Shown here: in pieces, positions 1-7,671 of the stretch
How positions within the stretch are numbered: position 1 is the first letter of the stretch
Layout: every line of letters begins with the position of its first letter
NCBI RefSeq assembly: GCF_014698335.1
Contig: NZ_JACJSV010000035.1
Span: 1 to 48,873 of the forward strand
DNA from: Microcystis viridis FACHB-1342
GTDB taxonomy: Bacteria; Cyanobacteriota; Cyanobacteriia; Cyanobacteriales; Microcystaceae
Direction: 5' to 3'
Length of the DNA: 48,873 nucleotides
The notes under the pieces: model-generated
Told to the model about the DNA's origin: nothing
The model's database searches: none
The model's input: only the letters and a program-made list of their open reading frames with translations
Program-made: the position numbers and the translations under genes

Positions 1-215
1 CTTTTGGCTTGGGCGGCAATTATATCTGAGGGGTGAAAATAGGGGGAATTCCAAAAGTCGTAGGTGGCACTCGCTGCGGCTAGATTTCCCGAAGCTTGTG
101 GCACACTTGTACTAGGTTGGCTGGCCAAGTTTTCTACGATACTGATTAACCTTTTCTTTCTTCTGGTGTCCCCTAGGTCTGCATACTGTAATTCTTGGGC
201 TGCCCATTTCTCCAT
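1..215 (-). CDS. IS4-family transposase, N-terminal part (runs off the window)
   Basis: Read leftwards from an ATG at 215, the first 71 or so residues contain WAAQELQYADLGDTRRKKRL followed by NLASQPSTSVPQASG and ATYDFWNSPYFHP. This is the DNA-binding N-terminal region typical of Tn5/IS4-type transposases (LGD-x-R-R-x-x-R-L). The reading frame stays open to base 1, so the DDE catalytic core lies outside the window and intactness cannot be judged. The frame is also open upstream of 215, and a GTG or TTG start some 7 to 12 codons earlier is possible. A terminal-repeat-like hairpin lies upstream at 301-374, suggesting the element's right end is near there. The family assignment is recognition of the motif, not a search. 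Confidence 0.72.
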   Translation of the reverse strand, partial: MEKWAAQELQYADLGDTRRKKRLISIVENLASQPSTSVPQASGNLAAASATYDFWNSPYFHPSDIIAAQAK

Positions 216-300
216 TTTTTTGCTTACCTCCACCTTAATTCCTTCTTTCAAAACTATACCTATCAATCGTTTCCCCTTTTTTTAAGTTTCTTCTCTTTTT

Positions 301-374
301 GTTAAGAAAGATCTGACTAATGGATAGGGGGGATCCCCCTTAATAAGCTATCCCTTATAGGGATCTTTCTTAAC
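301..374. repeat. Perfect 13-bp inverted repeat upstream of the IS4 transposase
   Basis: GTTAAGAAAGATC at 301-313 is exactly reverse-complemented at 362-374. The inner part holds a G-run/C-run near-palindrome and a second short stem, so the whole segment can fold as one hairpin. A direct copy of the left arm with its flank (TGTTAAGAAAGAT then TGACTAA) recurs at 508-528. The unit may be the end of the IS read out at 1-215 or a small non-autonomous relative. That it is an IS end is inference. Confidence 0.5.
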
Positions 375-375
375 A

Positions 376-743
376 ATTTTTTCAGTAAGCACTCCAACTC
401 TTGTCCTGACTTGATTTCAGTTTTTTCTTTGTCAGTAAGGGTGTCAACAAGGAATATTACAAATTGTTAACCGAGTCTTGAAAGCCTTGTGCTACAAAGG
501 TTTAAAATGTTAAGAAAGATGTGACTAAAGGACAGAGGGGGGCATCTGATAATTTTTAACGCCTACCTACTTAGCGCAAGCTTTAGAATTAGAGATCGAA
601 CAGGTTAGACAAGCAACTCAAAGGGAATAGGAAAAGTTCAAAGCGATCGCATTTTAATAATGGTTTCCCAATCTCGATCGCTATCAATCAACAGTAAATT
701 ATTCTCGGAACTTTGATAAATTAATATAATTTCTGGGGCCTAT
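376..743. other. Gene-poor gap with mobile-element scars
   Basis: There is no intact gene here. The gap holds a direct copy of the 300-325 sequence at 508-532, one end of a dispersed inverted-repeat element at about 536-574 (GCCTACCTACTTA end, shared with 4986, 27609 and 32177), and a short coding-like stretch right after it (see 571-657). Confidence 0.5.
571..657 (+). pseudogene. Short coding-like remnant with internal stop
   Basis: Reading from 571, the frame gives LAQALELEIEQVRQATQRE, a TAG stop, then EKFKAIAF and a second stop. The helical, charged composition looks like the N-terminal piece of a former protein, but there is no start codon and I cannot name the family. It directly abuts the dispersed repeat end at 536-574, consistent with disruption by that element. 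Confidence 0.25.
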
Positions 744-1172
<429 letters not shown>

Positions 1173-1243
1173 CTAAAATAGGTTAGTTGAGGTGCGTTAC
1201 ATTAACATTAACGCATCTTACGAGATCGGCGATCGCGCTTAGA

Positions 1244-1579
1244 TTAGGATTGATTTCGATACATGACCTGGATACTTAAACTAGAGTTTGCTAAGGCTTG
1301 GGGAGTTACTAAGATTTCTATCTTCTGACCTAATGCTACTAGAAAGTCAAACATCTGCTCAAGAGAAAATTTTTGCAATCTGCCATTTTTTAAGTTAGAA
1401 ATTTTAGCCTCGTCAATCCCCAAAATTTGACTGACCTCCTGCTCGCTTAATTCTTGTTCAGTAATCAGATCGTAAATCACTGAAGCCAGCTTGACTTTAG
1501 CGAGTTTTTCTTCTGCATTAGCAAAGCCTAAGTCTTCAAAAATGTTTCCCGAACTAATAGTATATTCTGTCATAATCAT
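1244..1579 (-). CDS. HTH-type antitoxin (HigA/HTH_37-like)
   Basis: This 111-residue DNA-binding protein has a helix-turn-helix around residues 42-65 (LSEQEVSQILGIDEAKISNL), then a helix that resembles XRE-family antitoxins (LEQMFDFLVALGQKIEI). It lies 18 bp downstream of the toxin gene, the toxin-first order characteristic of HigBA modules. It should neutralise the toxin and repress the shared promoter. A likely ribosome-binding site, AGGAG, lies just upstream of the ATG at 1579. The fused-looking C-terminus (VTPQALANSSLSIQVMYRNQS) is of unknown use. Confidence 0.78.
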   Translation of the reverse strand: MIMTEYTISSGNIFEDLGFANAEEKLAKVKLASVIYDLITEQELSEQEVSQILGIDEAKISNLKNGRLQKFSLEQMFDFLVALGQKIEILVTPQALANSSLSIQVMYRNQS

Positions 1580-1597
1580 TTATCTCCTTTTTGGTAT

Positions 1598-1954
1598 TTA
1601 TTGTTGCTCTTTTGCGATCTCCTGTGCTTTTTTCAGGCGTTCTTTGATTAGATTAACATTTTGTTTTGGTGTTTTAATCCCCGATTTTGATTTTTTCTGA
1701 AAGGCATGGAGAATAAAAATAGCATTGCTTAGTTTGATGGCATAAACTGTTCTATAGGTATCGGTTTGATAATCGCTGACTATTTCAAAAACACCATTAA
1801 AGCCCTTTAAGGCTTTGATGTTAGGATGATTCTGATTGTTCTGAACACGATAAAGAATATAGCCAACTTCATCAATAACCTCTTCAGGAAATTCTAATAG
1901 CTCCTTTTTTGATGCTCCAATCCAGATAACAGTTTTCAGTTGTTTATCTACCAT
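1598..1954 (-). CDS. HigB/Gp49-like toxin (RelE superfamily)
   Basis: About 118 residues from the ATG at 1954 (MVDKQLKTVIWIGASKKELL); the frame also has an ATG at 1981. The protein has the Gp49/HigB pattern: an N-terminal helix with 'FPEEVIDEVGYILYRVQ', a central 'IKALKGFNGVFEIV' strand block and 'TYRTVYAIKLSNAIFILHAFQKKS', where the Arg and the HAFQKKS motif match the RelE-fold core. The expected role is a ribosome-dependent mRNA endonuclease held in check by the product of the next gene. I prefer 1954 because residues coded between 1981 and 1954 (YFSHFFKK) overlap the end of a GUN4 remnant read in another frame. Confidence 0.78.
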   Translation of the reverse strand: MVDKQLKTVIWIGASKKELLEFPEEVIDEVGYILYRVQNNQNHPNIKALKGFNGVFEIVSDYQTDTYRTVYAIKLSNAIFILHAFQKKSKSGIKTPKQNVNLIKERLKKAQEIAKEQQ

Positions 1955-1989
1955 TTTTTTGAAAAAATGTGAAAAATACAAATAAGGAA

Positions 1990-2169
1990 ATGAGCTTTGG
2001 GAGCATTCTTGTTAAAGATTAGGTCAGAGTAAGACAAGCAATTTTCTCCTTTTTTCCAGCCGATGTGATCGCCGAAATTTTTCCACACTTCACTATTATA
2101 TTCTCTCGTGTCACGGAGACTCTCATAGATTTCTTTCTGGACGCTGAAGCCAAATTTGCCGTTACTGTA
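1990..2169 (-). pseudogene. GUN4-domain fragment
   Basis: The frame gives YSNGKFGFSVQKEIY, then W-x-x-FGDHIGWKKGENC and YSDLIFNKNAPKAHF. This matches the centre of the GUN4 tetrapyrrole-binding fold and can be laid against the GUN4 domain in the orthocaspase at 35590-37104 (GGQFGFSVQ, FGDAIGW, YSDLIW, NAPSSAPKGH). Both ends are missing: upstream the sequence becomes a dispersed non-coding repeat (about 2170-2225), and downstream it passes into the start of the HigB-like toxin gene. It is therefore a remnant of a gene cut by rearrangement, not a functional protein. Confidence 0.7.
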
Positions 2170-2328
2170 GTGCGGACAACATGAAGCGCTAAAGCGCAAC
2201 TACGAACCTTAACTCAACCTACAAATTATCCTAAATCCCTTGAGTAACCCACAGAAAACCGGTTTCTCCGAGAAACCCGTTTTCTACTCATGCTACCTCA
2301 ATTTTCTCAAAAAAAAATCGACCCGCCG

Positions 2329-4182
2329 CTAGGCGGGAAAAAGGGAAAAAGAGAAAAAGGGTAAAAAGGGTAAAAAGGGAAACAGAGTCCTCCCAGCACC
2401 GCACACCACCCGAAAACCGAAGCAGTTGCTGAGGTCGTCGCGGCGGTAGTCGTACTTGCGGTAAGCGGAACGGCAGTAATCTGGATTGAGGAACCAAGAA
2501 CCGCCCCGCAGTATTTGAGAATAATTATCCTTTATTAGCCAAGCACTACCATCCTTTGGCGCATTCTTAGAGTTATCGTGCCAATTGTCTTCGCACCACT
2601 CCCAAACATTGCCACTCATGTCATACAGTCCCCAAGCATTGGGCTTTTTCTGGCCCACAGGATGAGTTTTATCCTGAGAATTTCCGTCATACCAAGCGTA
2701 ATCTCCTAACTGATTGGCATCATCACCGAAATAATAGCGAGTAGTGGTCCCCGCACGACAGGCATATTCCCATTCCGCTTCTGTGGGGAGGCGATAGGTT
2801 TTGCCAGTTATTTGACTCAATTTCTGACAAAAGGCTTGAGCGTCCTCCCAACTAACCTGTTCTACCGGATTTTGGGGATTGTTTTTAAAATAAGAGGGAT
2901 TTTTTCCCATTACTGCTTGATATTGTGCCTGAGTCACCGGATATTTCCCAATCGCAAAACTGTTGACTTTAACTTGGTGTGGAGGCTTTTCAGAATCCGA
3001 AGCATCAGAATCACTGTCAGGAGATCCCATGAGAAATTGACCTGCTGGTAAGCTCACCATCTCCAGTGTGACTCGATTGGGTAGGTTTTCGGTAAATGGA
3101 GTTTTATTGCTTGGGGGTGTCTTTTGTTGAGGAGGGGGAGGAATAGGAGAGTCACCGACGACGGAGGTGCTAAAATTCCCAACTCTCTCGATTACATGGT
3201 TGTTGATGCGTTGAATGGCGGTTTCCAGTTCGATTTCCTCGTCGGGGATTTCCACGTCTGTCCATTGCCATCCTTCCTGCTCGGCTCGCTCTAATGCGAT
3301 CGCTAAACGGCCGCGCTTTTCTTCGCTGGTGACGAGGAAATTGAGCAAACTAGCCGATAGATTCTCGTTTTTGCGGAAAGATCCCGCCGATTCGGAACTG
3401 AGAATGTTTTGGACGAGGGATTCCACTTCGCTGACACTGCGGGAAAGTTCCCCGTCAATGGTCACTACTCGATCGATTAAGCCTTGAAACTGTCCGATAA
3501 TTGGTTTTAGGTATTGTTCTAGATTAATGGCTACTTTGGCCATTTCGATCGCTTCTTTTTCCAGACTATCTAACTCTAGCTGCAACTGATACACTTGTTT
3601 GTACCCGTTCAACTCGCCGATCATTTTCGAGAAAACCTGTTTTTGTGTATCCTGATCTTCAGCTAATTTCTGGATACTTTCGCTGATTAGGTCGATTTTC
3701 TTGAGCATGAGCAAGCTGGCGCGACCAACAAGAATCACAGTGCGGAAAATCTGCTGTTTCTGTAGTCTCAGAGTATCTCGCAGTTCAGCCGAGCCGATGC
3801 TATTCTCCAAAGATTGGCGTTTTCGCTCTGTTTCTGCCAATTTCTGGCATTTAACCCCCACTGCCTCCTTGATTTCCTCGGTCAGTGACAGGAAAAACCG
3901 CCGGTATTCATCCTTATGGTCGGTGAGAAATCTGATTAACTGGTTATAATCCCCGACTAATCTTTCTAATTCTTGAAAAGTTTCCTCGAAATTGAGGGGT
4001 TCTTCTTTTTTCCTCAATCCTAGCCATGTATTGCGGACCCGTTTTCCAGTTTTAATCAGTTGCTGTCTTTCTTGAATCTGATCCTGCAAAACCAATAAAT
4101 CGGGGCGATTTAGTTGGGGAAGTTGATAGGTTTTCCGATAAAGCTTGATTTTCGCCGTTTCGTCTGCCATCGCCTTGGTCAC
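2329..4182 (-). CDS. Coiled-coil protein with C-terminal FGE-sulfatase (SUMF1-fold) domain
   Basis: This 617-residue protein has a long helical, heptad-rich region (residues 1-340), a proline stretch (PIPPPPQ) and then a formylglycine-generating-enzyme-fold domain at about 370-594. Hallmarks are GQFLMGSP, YPVTQAQYQAVMG, LPTEAEWEYACRAG, GLYDMSGNVWEWC and LRGGSW. Known FGEs use two cysteines after RGGS; here the first position reads Leu and only the later Cys (about residue 570) is kept, so classical oxidase activity is doubtful. Such domains in cyanobacteria often act as binding or lectin-like modules. The last 20 residues (FPFLPFLPFFSF) are translated from an A/G-rich tandem repeat. An alternative start, MADET, lies at 4170. 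Confidence 0.8.
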   Translation of the reverse strand: MTKAMADETAKIKLYRKTYQLPQLNRPDLLVLQDQIQERQQLIKTGKRVRNTWLGLRKKEEPLNFEETFQELERLVGDYNQLIRFLTDHKDEYRRFFLSLTEEIKEAVGVKCQKLAETERKRQSLENSIGSAELRDTLRLQKQQIFRTVILVGRASLLMLKKIDLISESIQKLAEDQDTQKQVFSKMIGELNGYKQVYQLQLELDSLEKEAIEMAKVAINLEQYLKPIIGQFQGLIDRVVTIDGELSRSVSEVESLVQNILSSESAGSFRKNENLSASLLNFLVTSEEKRGRLAIALERAEQEGWQWTDVEIPDEEIELETAIQRINNHVIERVGNFSTSVVGDSPIPPPPQQKTPPSNKTPFTENLPNRVTLEMVSLPAGQFLMGSPDSDSDASDSEKPPHQVKVNSFAIGKYPVTQAQYQAVMGKNPSYFKNNPQNPVEQVSWEDAQAFCQKLSQITGKTYRLPTEAEWEYACRAGTTTRYYFGDDANQLGDYAWYDGNSQDKTHPVGQKKPNAWGLYDMSGNVWEWCEDNWHDNSKNAPKDGSAWLIKDNYSQILRGGSWFLNPDYCRSAYRKYDYRRDDLSNCFGFRVVCGAGRTLFPFLPFLPFFSFSLFPA

Positions 4183-4298
4183 TGAGGGGGAGTTTTTTCT
4201 ATTTTAGCCCGATTTTTGATCAGCTAGAAATCTCGGCCAGAGGCGAAAAAATCAGCGACAATGATATAAATGGAGTTATCAACACAAGTAAAGCGATT

Positions 4299-4946
4299 AT
4301 GACTGTAGCCACGACGAACGCCCGAGATATTTTCCGCTCCGCCTACGAAAACCGTTACACTTGGGATGAAGGATTTCCCGGTTACACTGCCGATATTATC
4401 CTCACCCAAGGGGAGGAAGTCCATACGGGCAAAATTCAAGTTAATGCCGATTATAGTGTGGAAGTAACGGGCATTGATGACGAGAAAGTGCAAGAAAGTA
4501 TTTATAATCAAATGCGCGACATCGTTACTCACCGTAAAAGAGGCAATTTTGATGCCTCCCACGGCAAAAACCAGTTTAATTTCGGGCAAGATGATCCCAC
4601 CGGTGCGGTAGAAATTCTGGTCACCGGCGATGCGATGGGGTCTAATTATAAGGTCCGCGGTCAGGAAATCTGTCAAGTCAGTCGAGTCATGGGACCGATG
4701 GCTTTTACTATTAATACCGAGGAAAGTCTCGATACGGGAGAAGGTTATATTTCTATTCGCTATAATGCCATTTTCCGCAATGCTAAAACCGATGAATTAA
4801 AGGGAAAACGTGACTTTAAGGAAACCTACGAAAAAATCGGTAATTATTATTTACCCTCCTGTCAAGTGATTAACGCAATCGATGTCGGTGGCGAAAAATC
4901 CACCACAGAATTTACTTTTATCAATCTACAGCTTTTAGAAGCTTAA
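4299..4946 (+). CDS. DUF3386 domain protein
   Basis: This 215-residue protein starts MTVATTNARDIFRSAYENRYTW and has alternating beta strands (ADIILTQGEEVHTGKIQV, YSVEVTG, QVINAIDVGG, TEFTFINLQLLEA). I recognise the cyanobacterial DUF3386 family, which has no assigned function. No signal peptide or membrane segment is visible. It is divergently oriented to the FGE-fold gene with a 116-bp shared promoter region, and is followed by a mobile inverted-repeat element that separates it from nfu. Confidence 0.75.
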   Translation: MTVATTNARDIFRSAYENRYTWDEGFPGYTADIILTQGEEVHTGKIQVNADYSVEVTGIDDEKVQESIYNQMRDIVTHRKRGNFDASHGKNQFNFGQDDPTGAVEILVTGDAMGSNYKVRGQEICQVSRVMGPMAFTINTEESLDTGEGYISIRYNAIFRNAKTDELKGKRDFKETYEKIGNYYLPSCQVINAIDVGGEKSTTEFTFINLQLLEA

Positions 4947-4985
4947 GGGTTATTCCCGCCCAAAAAGCGTTAGGATTGAAGTAAC

Positions 4986-5105
4986 TAAGTAGGTGGGTAT
5001 TAAAAATTGTCGGATCCCCCCGCCTATCGGCACCCCCCTTATCAAGGGGGGCAGGGGGGATCAAAGACAAAATCTATCTTCAATTTAATTGAAACCACTT
5101 ACTTA
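4986..5105. repeat. Small inverted-repeat element (MITE-like family A, complete copy)
   Basis: The 120-bp unit begins TAAGTAGGTGGGTATTAAAA and ends with CCACTTACTTA, so its two ends read TAAGTAGGTGG and TAAGTAAGTGG inward. The inside holds paired C-run/G-run blocks around CCCCCCTTATCAAGGGGGG. Related copies or ends occur at 536-574, 5458-5570, 27609-27690 and 32072-32177. It codes for nothing and looks like a non-autonomous transposable unit; no transposase is assigned. Confidence 0.65.
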
Positions 5106-5137
5106 CACTGTAATAAATCTCTGACCAGAAGCTGATT

Positions 5138-5374
5138 ATGTCTTTAACACTGACTCCCAATAACGTCGAACAAGTTTTAGATGAAATGCGCCCCTACCTG
5201 ATGGCGGATGGTGGTAACGTGGAATTAGTCGAAATCGACGGGCCAGTCGTCAAACTGCGTCTTCAAGGCGCTTGCGGTTCCTGTCCCAGTTCCACCATGA
5301 CCCTAAAAATGGGCATCGAACGTCGTCTCCGGGAAGTGATTCCCGAAATTGCCGAAGTTGAACAAGCTTTCTAA
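5138..5374 (+). CDS. nfu: Nfu-type iron-sulfur cluster scaffold
   Basis: This 78-residue protein corresponds to the C-terminal NifU domain alone: [17 protein letters not shown] followed by [18 protein letters not shown]. The CxxC cysteines are residues 46 and 49; two subunits bridge one 4Fe-4S cluster for delivery to apoproteins, including photosystem I. Cyanobacterial Nfu is of just this size, and it is the major scaffold in the group. It is a stand-alone gene with a mobile repeat upstream and a strong terminator-like hairpin (5402-5432) downstream. The assignment is secure; the symbol nifU is also used. Confidence 0.9.
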   Translation: MSLTLTPNNVEQVLDEMRPYLMADGGNVELVEIDGPVVKLRLQGACGSCPSSTMTLKMGIERRLREVIPEIAEVEQAF

Positions 5375-5401
5375 ATCTTGGGTTAATTAATTCTCACCAC
5401 C

Positions 5402-5432
5402 GCCCGATTGCTAATTAAATTAGCGATCGGGC
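5402..5432 (+). terminator. Hairpin downstream of nfu
   Basis: GCCCGATTGCTAAT at 5402-5415 pairs with ATTAGCGATCGGGC at 5419-5432, 14 pairs with one G-T wobble and a 3-base loop, followed by an A/T-rich tract rather than a pure T run. It is probably the nfu terminator. Confidence 0.55.
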
Positions 5433-5457
5433 ATAATATTAATTATATATTTTCTTC

Positions 5458-5640
5458 TAAGTGGCTAGGTGTCAAAAACTTTCAGATACCCCCCTTATTA
5501 AGGGTAGATCCCCCCGCCTATCGGCACCCCCCTTATCAAGGGGGGCAGGGGGGATCAAACCCCCCTTATCAAGGGGGGCAAAAGGCAAAAGGGAGAATAA
5601 ATAATCAGTTTTTAATAACCAGATTTGCTGTTATATATCT
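5458..5640. repeat. Partial family-A element plus second dispersed repeat
   Basis: The segment starts TAAGTGGCTAGGTGTCAAAA, related to the family-A ends, and runs into tandem C/G-run hairpin blocks (CCCCCCTTATCAAGGGGGG, repeated to about 5580). It is then followed by GAGAATAAATAATCAGT plus TTTAATAACC, which recurs downstream of ndhF at 48631-48665. No coding potential is seen between 5375 and 5761. Confidence 0.55.
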
Positions 5641-5761
5641 TTTTCTGCAAGATTGATAAAATTACAGAATTAATTAAGGTAAAAAGTATCTTTTTTAGCC
5701 GATTAACCAGCCAATTCAGCATTAACATATACTTGAAAATTTTTATTAAAACTCAAAAACT

Positions 5762-6850
5762 ATGACAGAAAATATCCCCACCATTGTGGTCATGCACGGC
5801 GACCAAACTGGAGAAGAACTATTACTAGAAGCCCTGAGAGTATTGCAACCCTCGATAATTCGTCAACCGCTTAACTTTGCCGATTTTGATCTTAGTTTAG
5901 CCCAGCGTCGCCAGAGTAACAATCAAGTGGTTCATGAGGCCGCCGAAGCGACTCTAAAAACCGGATTAGCTCTCAAAGCTGCCACCATTACCCCAGAAAT
6001 TAAAGGAGATGTGGGCAGTCCCAACGCTATTTTAAGAGAAGCAATGAATTCTCAGGTAATTCTCCGCATCGGTCGCCGTATCCCCGGCATTCGTCCGATT
6101 GGGGGCGTTTATTCTCCCATTGCCATTGTCCGCATGGCCGTTGATGATGCCTACGGGGCCAAAGAATGGCGAGAAACCACTGCCACCGGCGATGAAATTG
6201 CCTATCGCACCTCGCGCATTTCTAGGGCTACCAGTCGCGCTGTGGCCGAGTTTACCTTTCAACAGGCCAAAAAAACCGGGGCGCGGGTATTTGGCGGCCC
6301 AAAATTCACCGTTAGTGCCACCTACGAAGGGATGTTTAAAGAGGAATTAGACGCGGCGGCCCAAAGACATCCGGAAGTGCGTTATCAACCCCTGTTAATT
6401 GATGCAACTTTTGCCCTACTTTTACAAACCGACGGCGAAGCTTTGGTGATTCCGGCACTTAATCGCGATGGCGATTTATTATCCGATTTTGTCTTGCAAC
6501 TCTATGGCAGTATTGCCGGGGCCGAAAGTTTGGTTTTGGGATTTGATGAGGAGACCCTAGCGGTTAAAACTATTATGGCAGAAGCTCCCCACGGCACGGC
6601 CCCCGCTTTAGAGGGCAAAAATATCGCTAATCCCATGGCGATGATTTTAGCCTCGGCAGCTTTGTTAGGTTATATCGAAACTAGCGAGGCGCGTAAAGCT
6701 TCTCGGGCAATTTATGAAAGTGTCTTTGAAACTATTCACGAGGGCAAAAAAACCCCCGATTTAGGGGGCCAAATGACCATGATTGAGTTTACCGATGAGG
6801 TGATTCGTCGCGTGGTCAGTAAGTTAGAAGTTTGGTCTGCTTTGGGGTAA
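5762..6850 (+). CDS. Isocitrate/isopropylmalate dehydrogenase family protein
   Basis: This 362-residue protein has the length of LeuB-type beta-decarboxylating dehydrogenases. Near the C-terminus EAPHGTAPALEGKNIANPMA is the conserved nucleotide-binding motif, and the N-terminal 'VVMHGDQTGEELLLEAL' is a variant of the G-D-G-x-G-x-E substrate/cofactor loop. The substrate-contacting arginines around IGRRIPGIRPIGG differ from standard LeuB and Icd, so the substrate cannot be stated. Cyanobacteria usually carry this paralogue in addition to true leuB and icd. The ATG at 5762 fits the family start. It is monocistronic. Confidence 0.8.
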   Translation: MTENIPTIVVMHGDQTGEELLLEALRVLQPSIIRQPLNFADFDLSLAQRRQSNNQVVHEAAEATLKTGLALKAATITPEIKGDVGSPNAILREAMNSQVILRIGRRIPGIRPIGGVYSPIAIVRMAVDDAYGAKEWRETTATGDEIAYRTSRISRATSRAVAEFTFQQAKKTGARVFGGPKFTVSATYEGMFKEELDAAAQRHPEVRYQPLLIDATFALLLQTDGEALVIPALNRDGDLLSDFVLQLYGSIAGAESLVLGFDEETLAVKTIMAEAPHGTAPALEGKNIANPMAMILASAALLGYIETSEARKASRAIYESVFETIHEGKKTPDLGGQMTMIEFTDEVIRRVVSKLEVWSALG

Positions 6851-7010
6851 ACGAACTCATCTGATTGCTCTCTTAAAGGAGTTTGAAGAAAGGGTAATCC
6901 CAAAAAATAAGAATTGTTGCAAAAGCCTTGCTTTTGTTGGTTTTGCGGAGAGATAATAGCTACCTTTGAAGTGTATAGTAGAGTCCCTTTGCAGGATTAG
7001 AATAAGGACA

Positions 7011-7634
7011 ATGAAATTACAAACTTTGACAAAAACTCTGACTATTGCTCTGATTGGTGTAGGACCTGCCTTGACCTTACAATCACCGAGCCAAGCTCAA
7101 ACCAGATTCGAGTGTCTTTTACCAGTGACAGGCCCCCATGTGGGAGTTCCCACAACCTATGTCAAAGTCGGCTCTAATGAACGCAAACCTGTGATTCGTT
7201 GGGTTTCTCGTTATTCTAGCGGTTCCGGTTACACTCCCCAGCAACGGTGTCTAGAAGTAACTAAACGATTCAATACCCTTGACGCTCGACCTAGAGGAAT
7301 TGATATTATTACCACTGGCTATCTCAATGGTCTGCCGGTCATCTATTCCCCTAGTCATGGACGAGAACGGGCAAATAGCAGTAACCTATTATTTACCCTC
7401 AAGAGAGGGGAAGACGCAACCCAGAAAATCCAACAGCTATTCGACCTCCGGGAGGGTTCCGGAACCGATCCTTTGTTTGAAAGCTCATCGGATTCTGTCA
7501 TTGTCTATTTCAATAAATTCCTAGAAAATGCTCCCGTGGAAACAAATCCTGCCACCGGTTCGTCCCCCTCTCCACTGCCGGAGACTTCTCCCGAACAACC
7601 CCCCCAAAAACCATCAGGCGGTTCTGTTTGGTAA
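7011..7634 (+). CDS. COP23-domain exported protein
   Basis: From the ATG at 7011 (preceded by AAGGA) the product is 207 residues. It has an N-terminal signal peptide, MKLQTLTKTLTIALIGVGPA, ending near SQAQ. The core has 'FECLL', 'VIRWVSRYSSGSGYTPQQRC', 'YLNGLPVI' and 'FTLKRGEDATQKIQQLFDLR', the pattern of the cyanobacterial COP23 family, named from a circadian-oscillating 23-kDa membrane-associated polypeptide of Cyanothece-like strains. The molecular role is unknown. It ends in a Pro/Ser-rich tail and a terminal Trp. It is the first gene of an operon with two exported trypsin-like proteases (gap 37 bp). An in-frame ATG at 6966 is less likely. Confidence 0.8.
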   Translation: MKLQTLTKTLTIALIGVGPALTLQSPSQAQTRFECLLPVTGPHVGVPTTYVKVGSNERKPVIRWVSRYSSGSGYTPQQRCLEVTKRFNTLDARPRGIDIITTGYLNGLPVIYSPSHGRERANSSNLLFTLKRGEDATQKIQQLFDLREGSGTDPLFESSSDSVIVYFNKFLENAPVETNPATGSSPSPLPETSPEQPPQKPSGGSVW

Positions 7635-7671
7635 ACTTTTCTAGTTCTATAGATAGGAGCATAGTAATCAA

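Noticed and set aside
4224-4676. 150-codon leftward frame opposite the DUF3386 gene
   Set aside because: It lies almost wholly opposite a better-supported gene and shows no domain or sensible composition.
5500-5580. Possible CRISPR-like or tandem array of CCCCCCTTATCAAGGGGGG
   Set aside because: The repeats are palindromic G/C-run blocks without regular unique spacers and belong to the dispersed family-A elements.
5408-5656. 82-codon frame with PPYQGG repeats
   Set aside because: It is translation of G/C-run mobile repeats and has no protein-like features.
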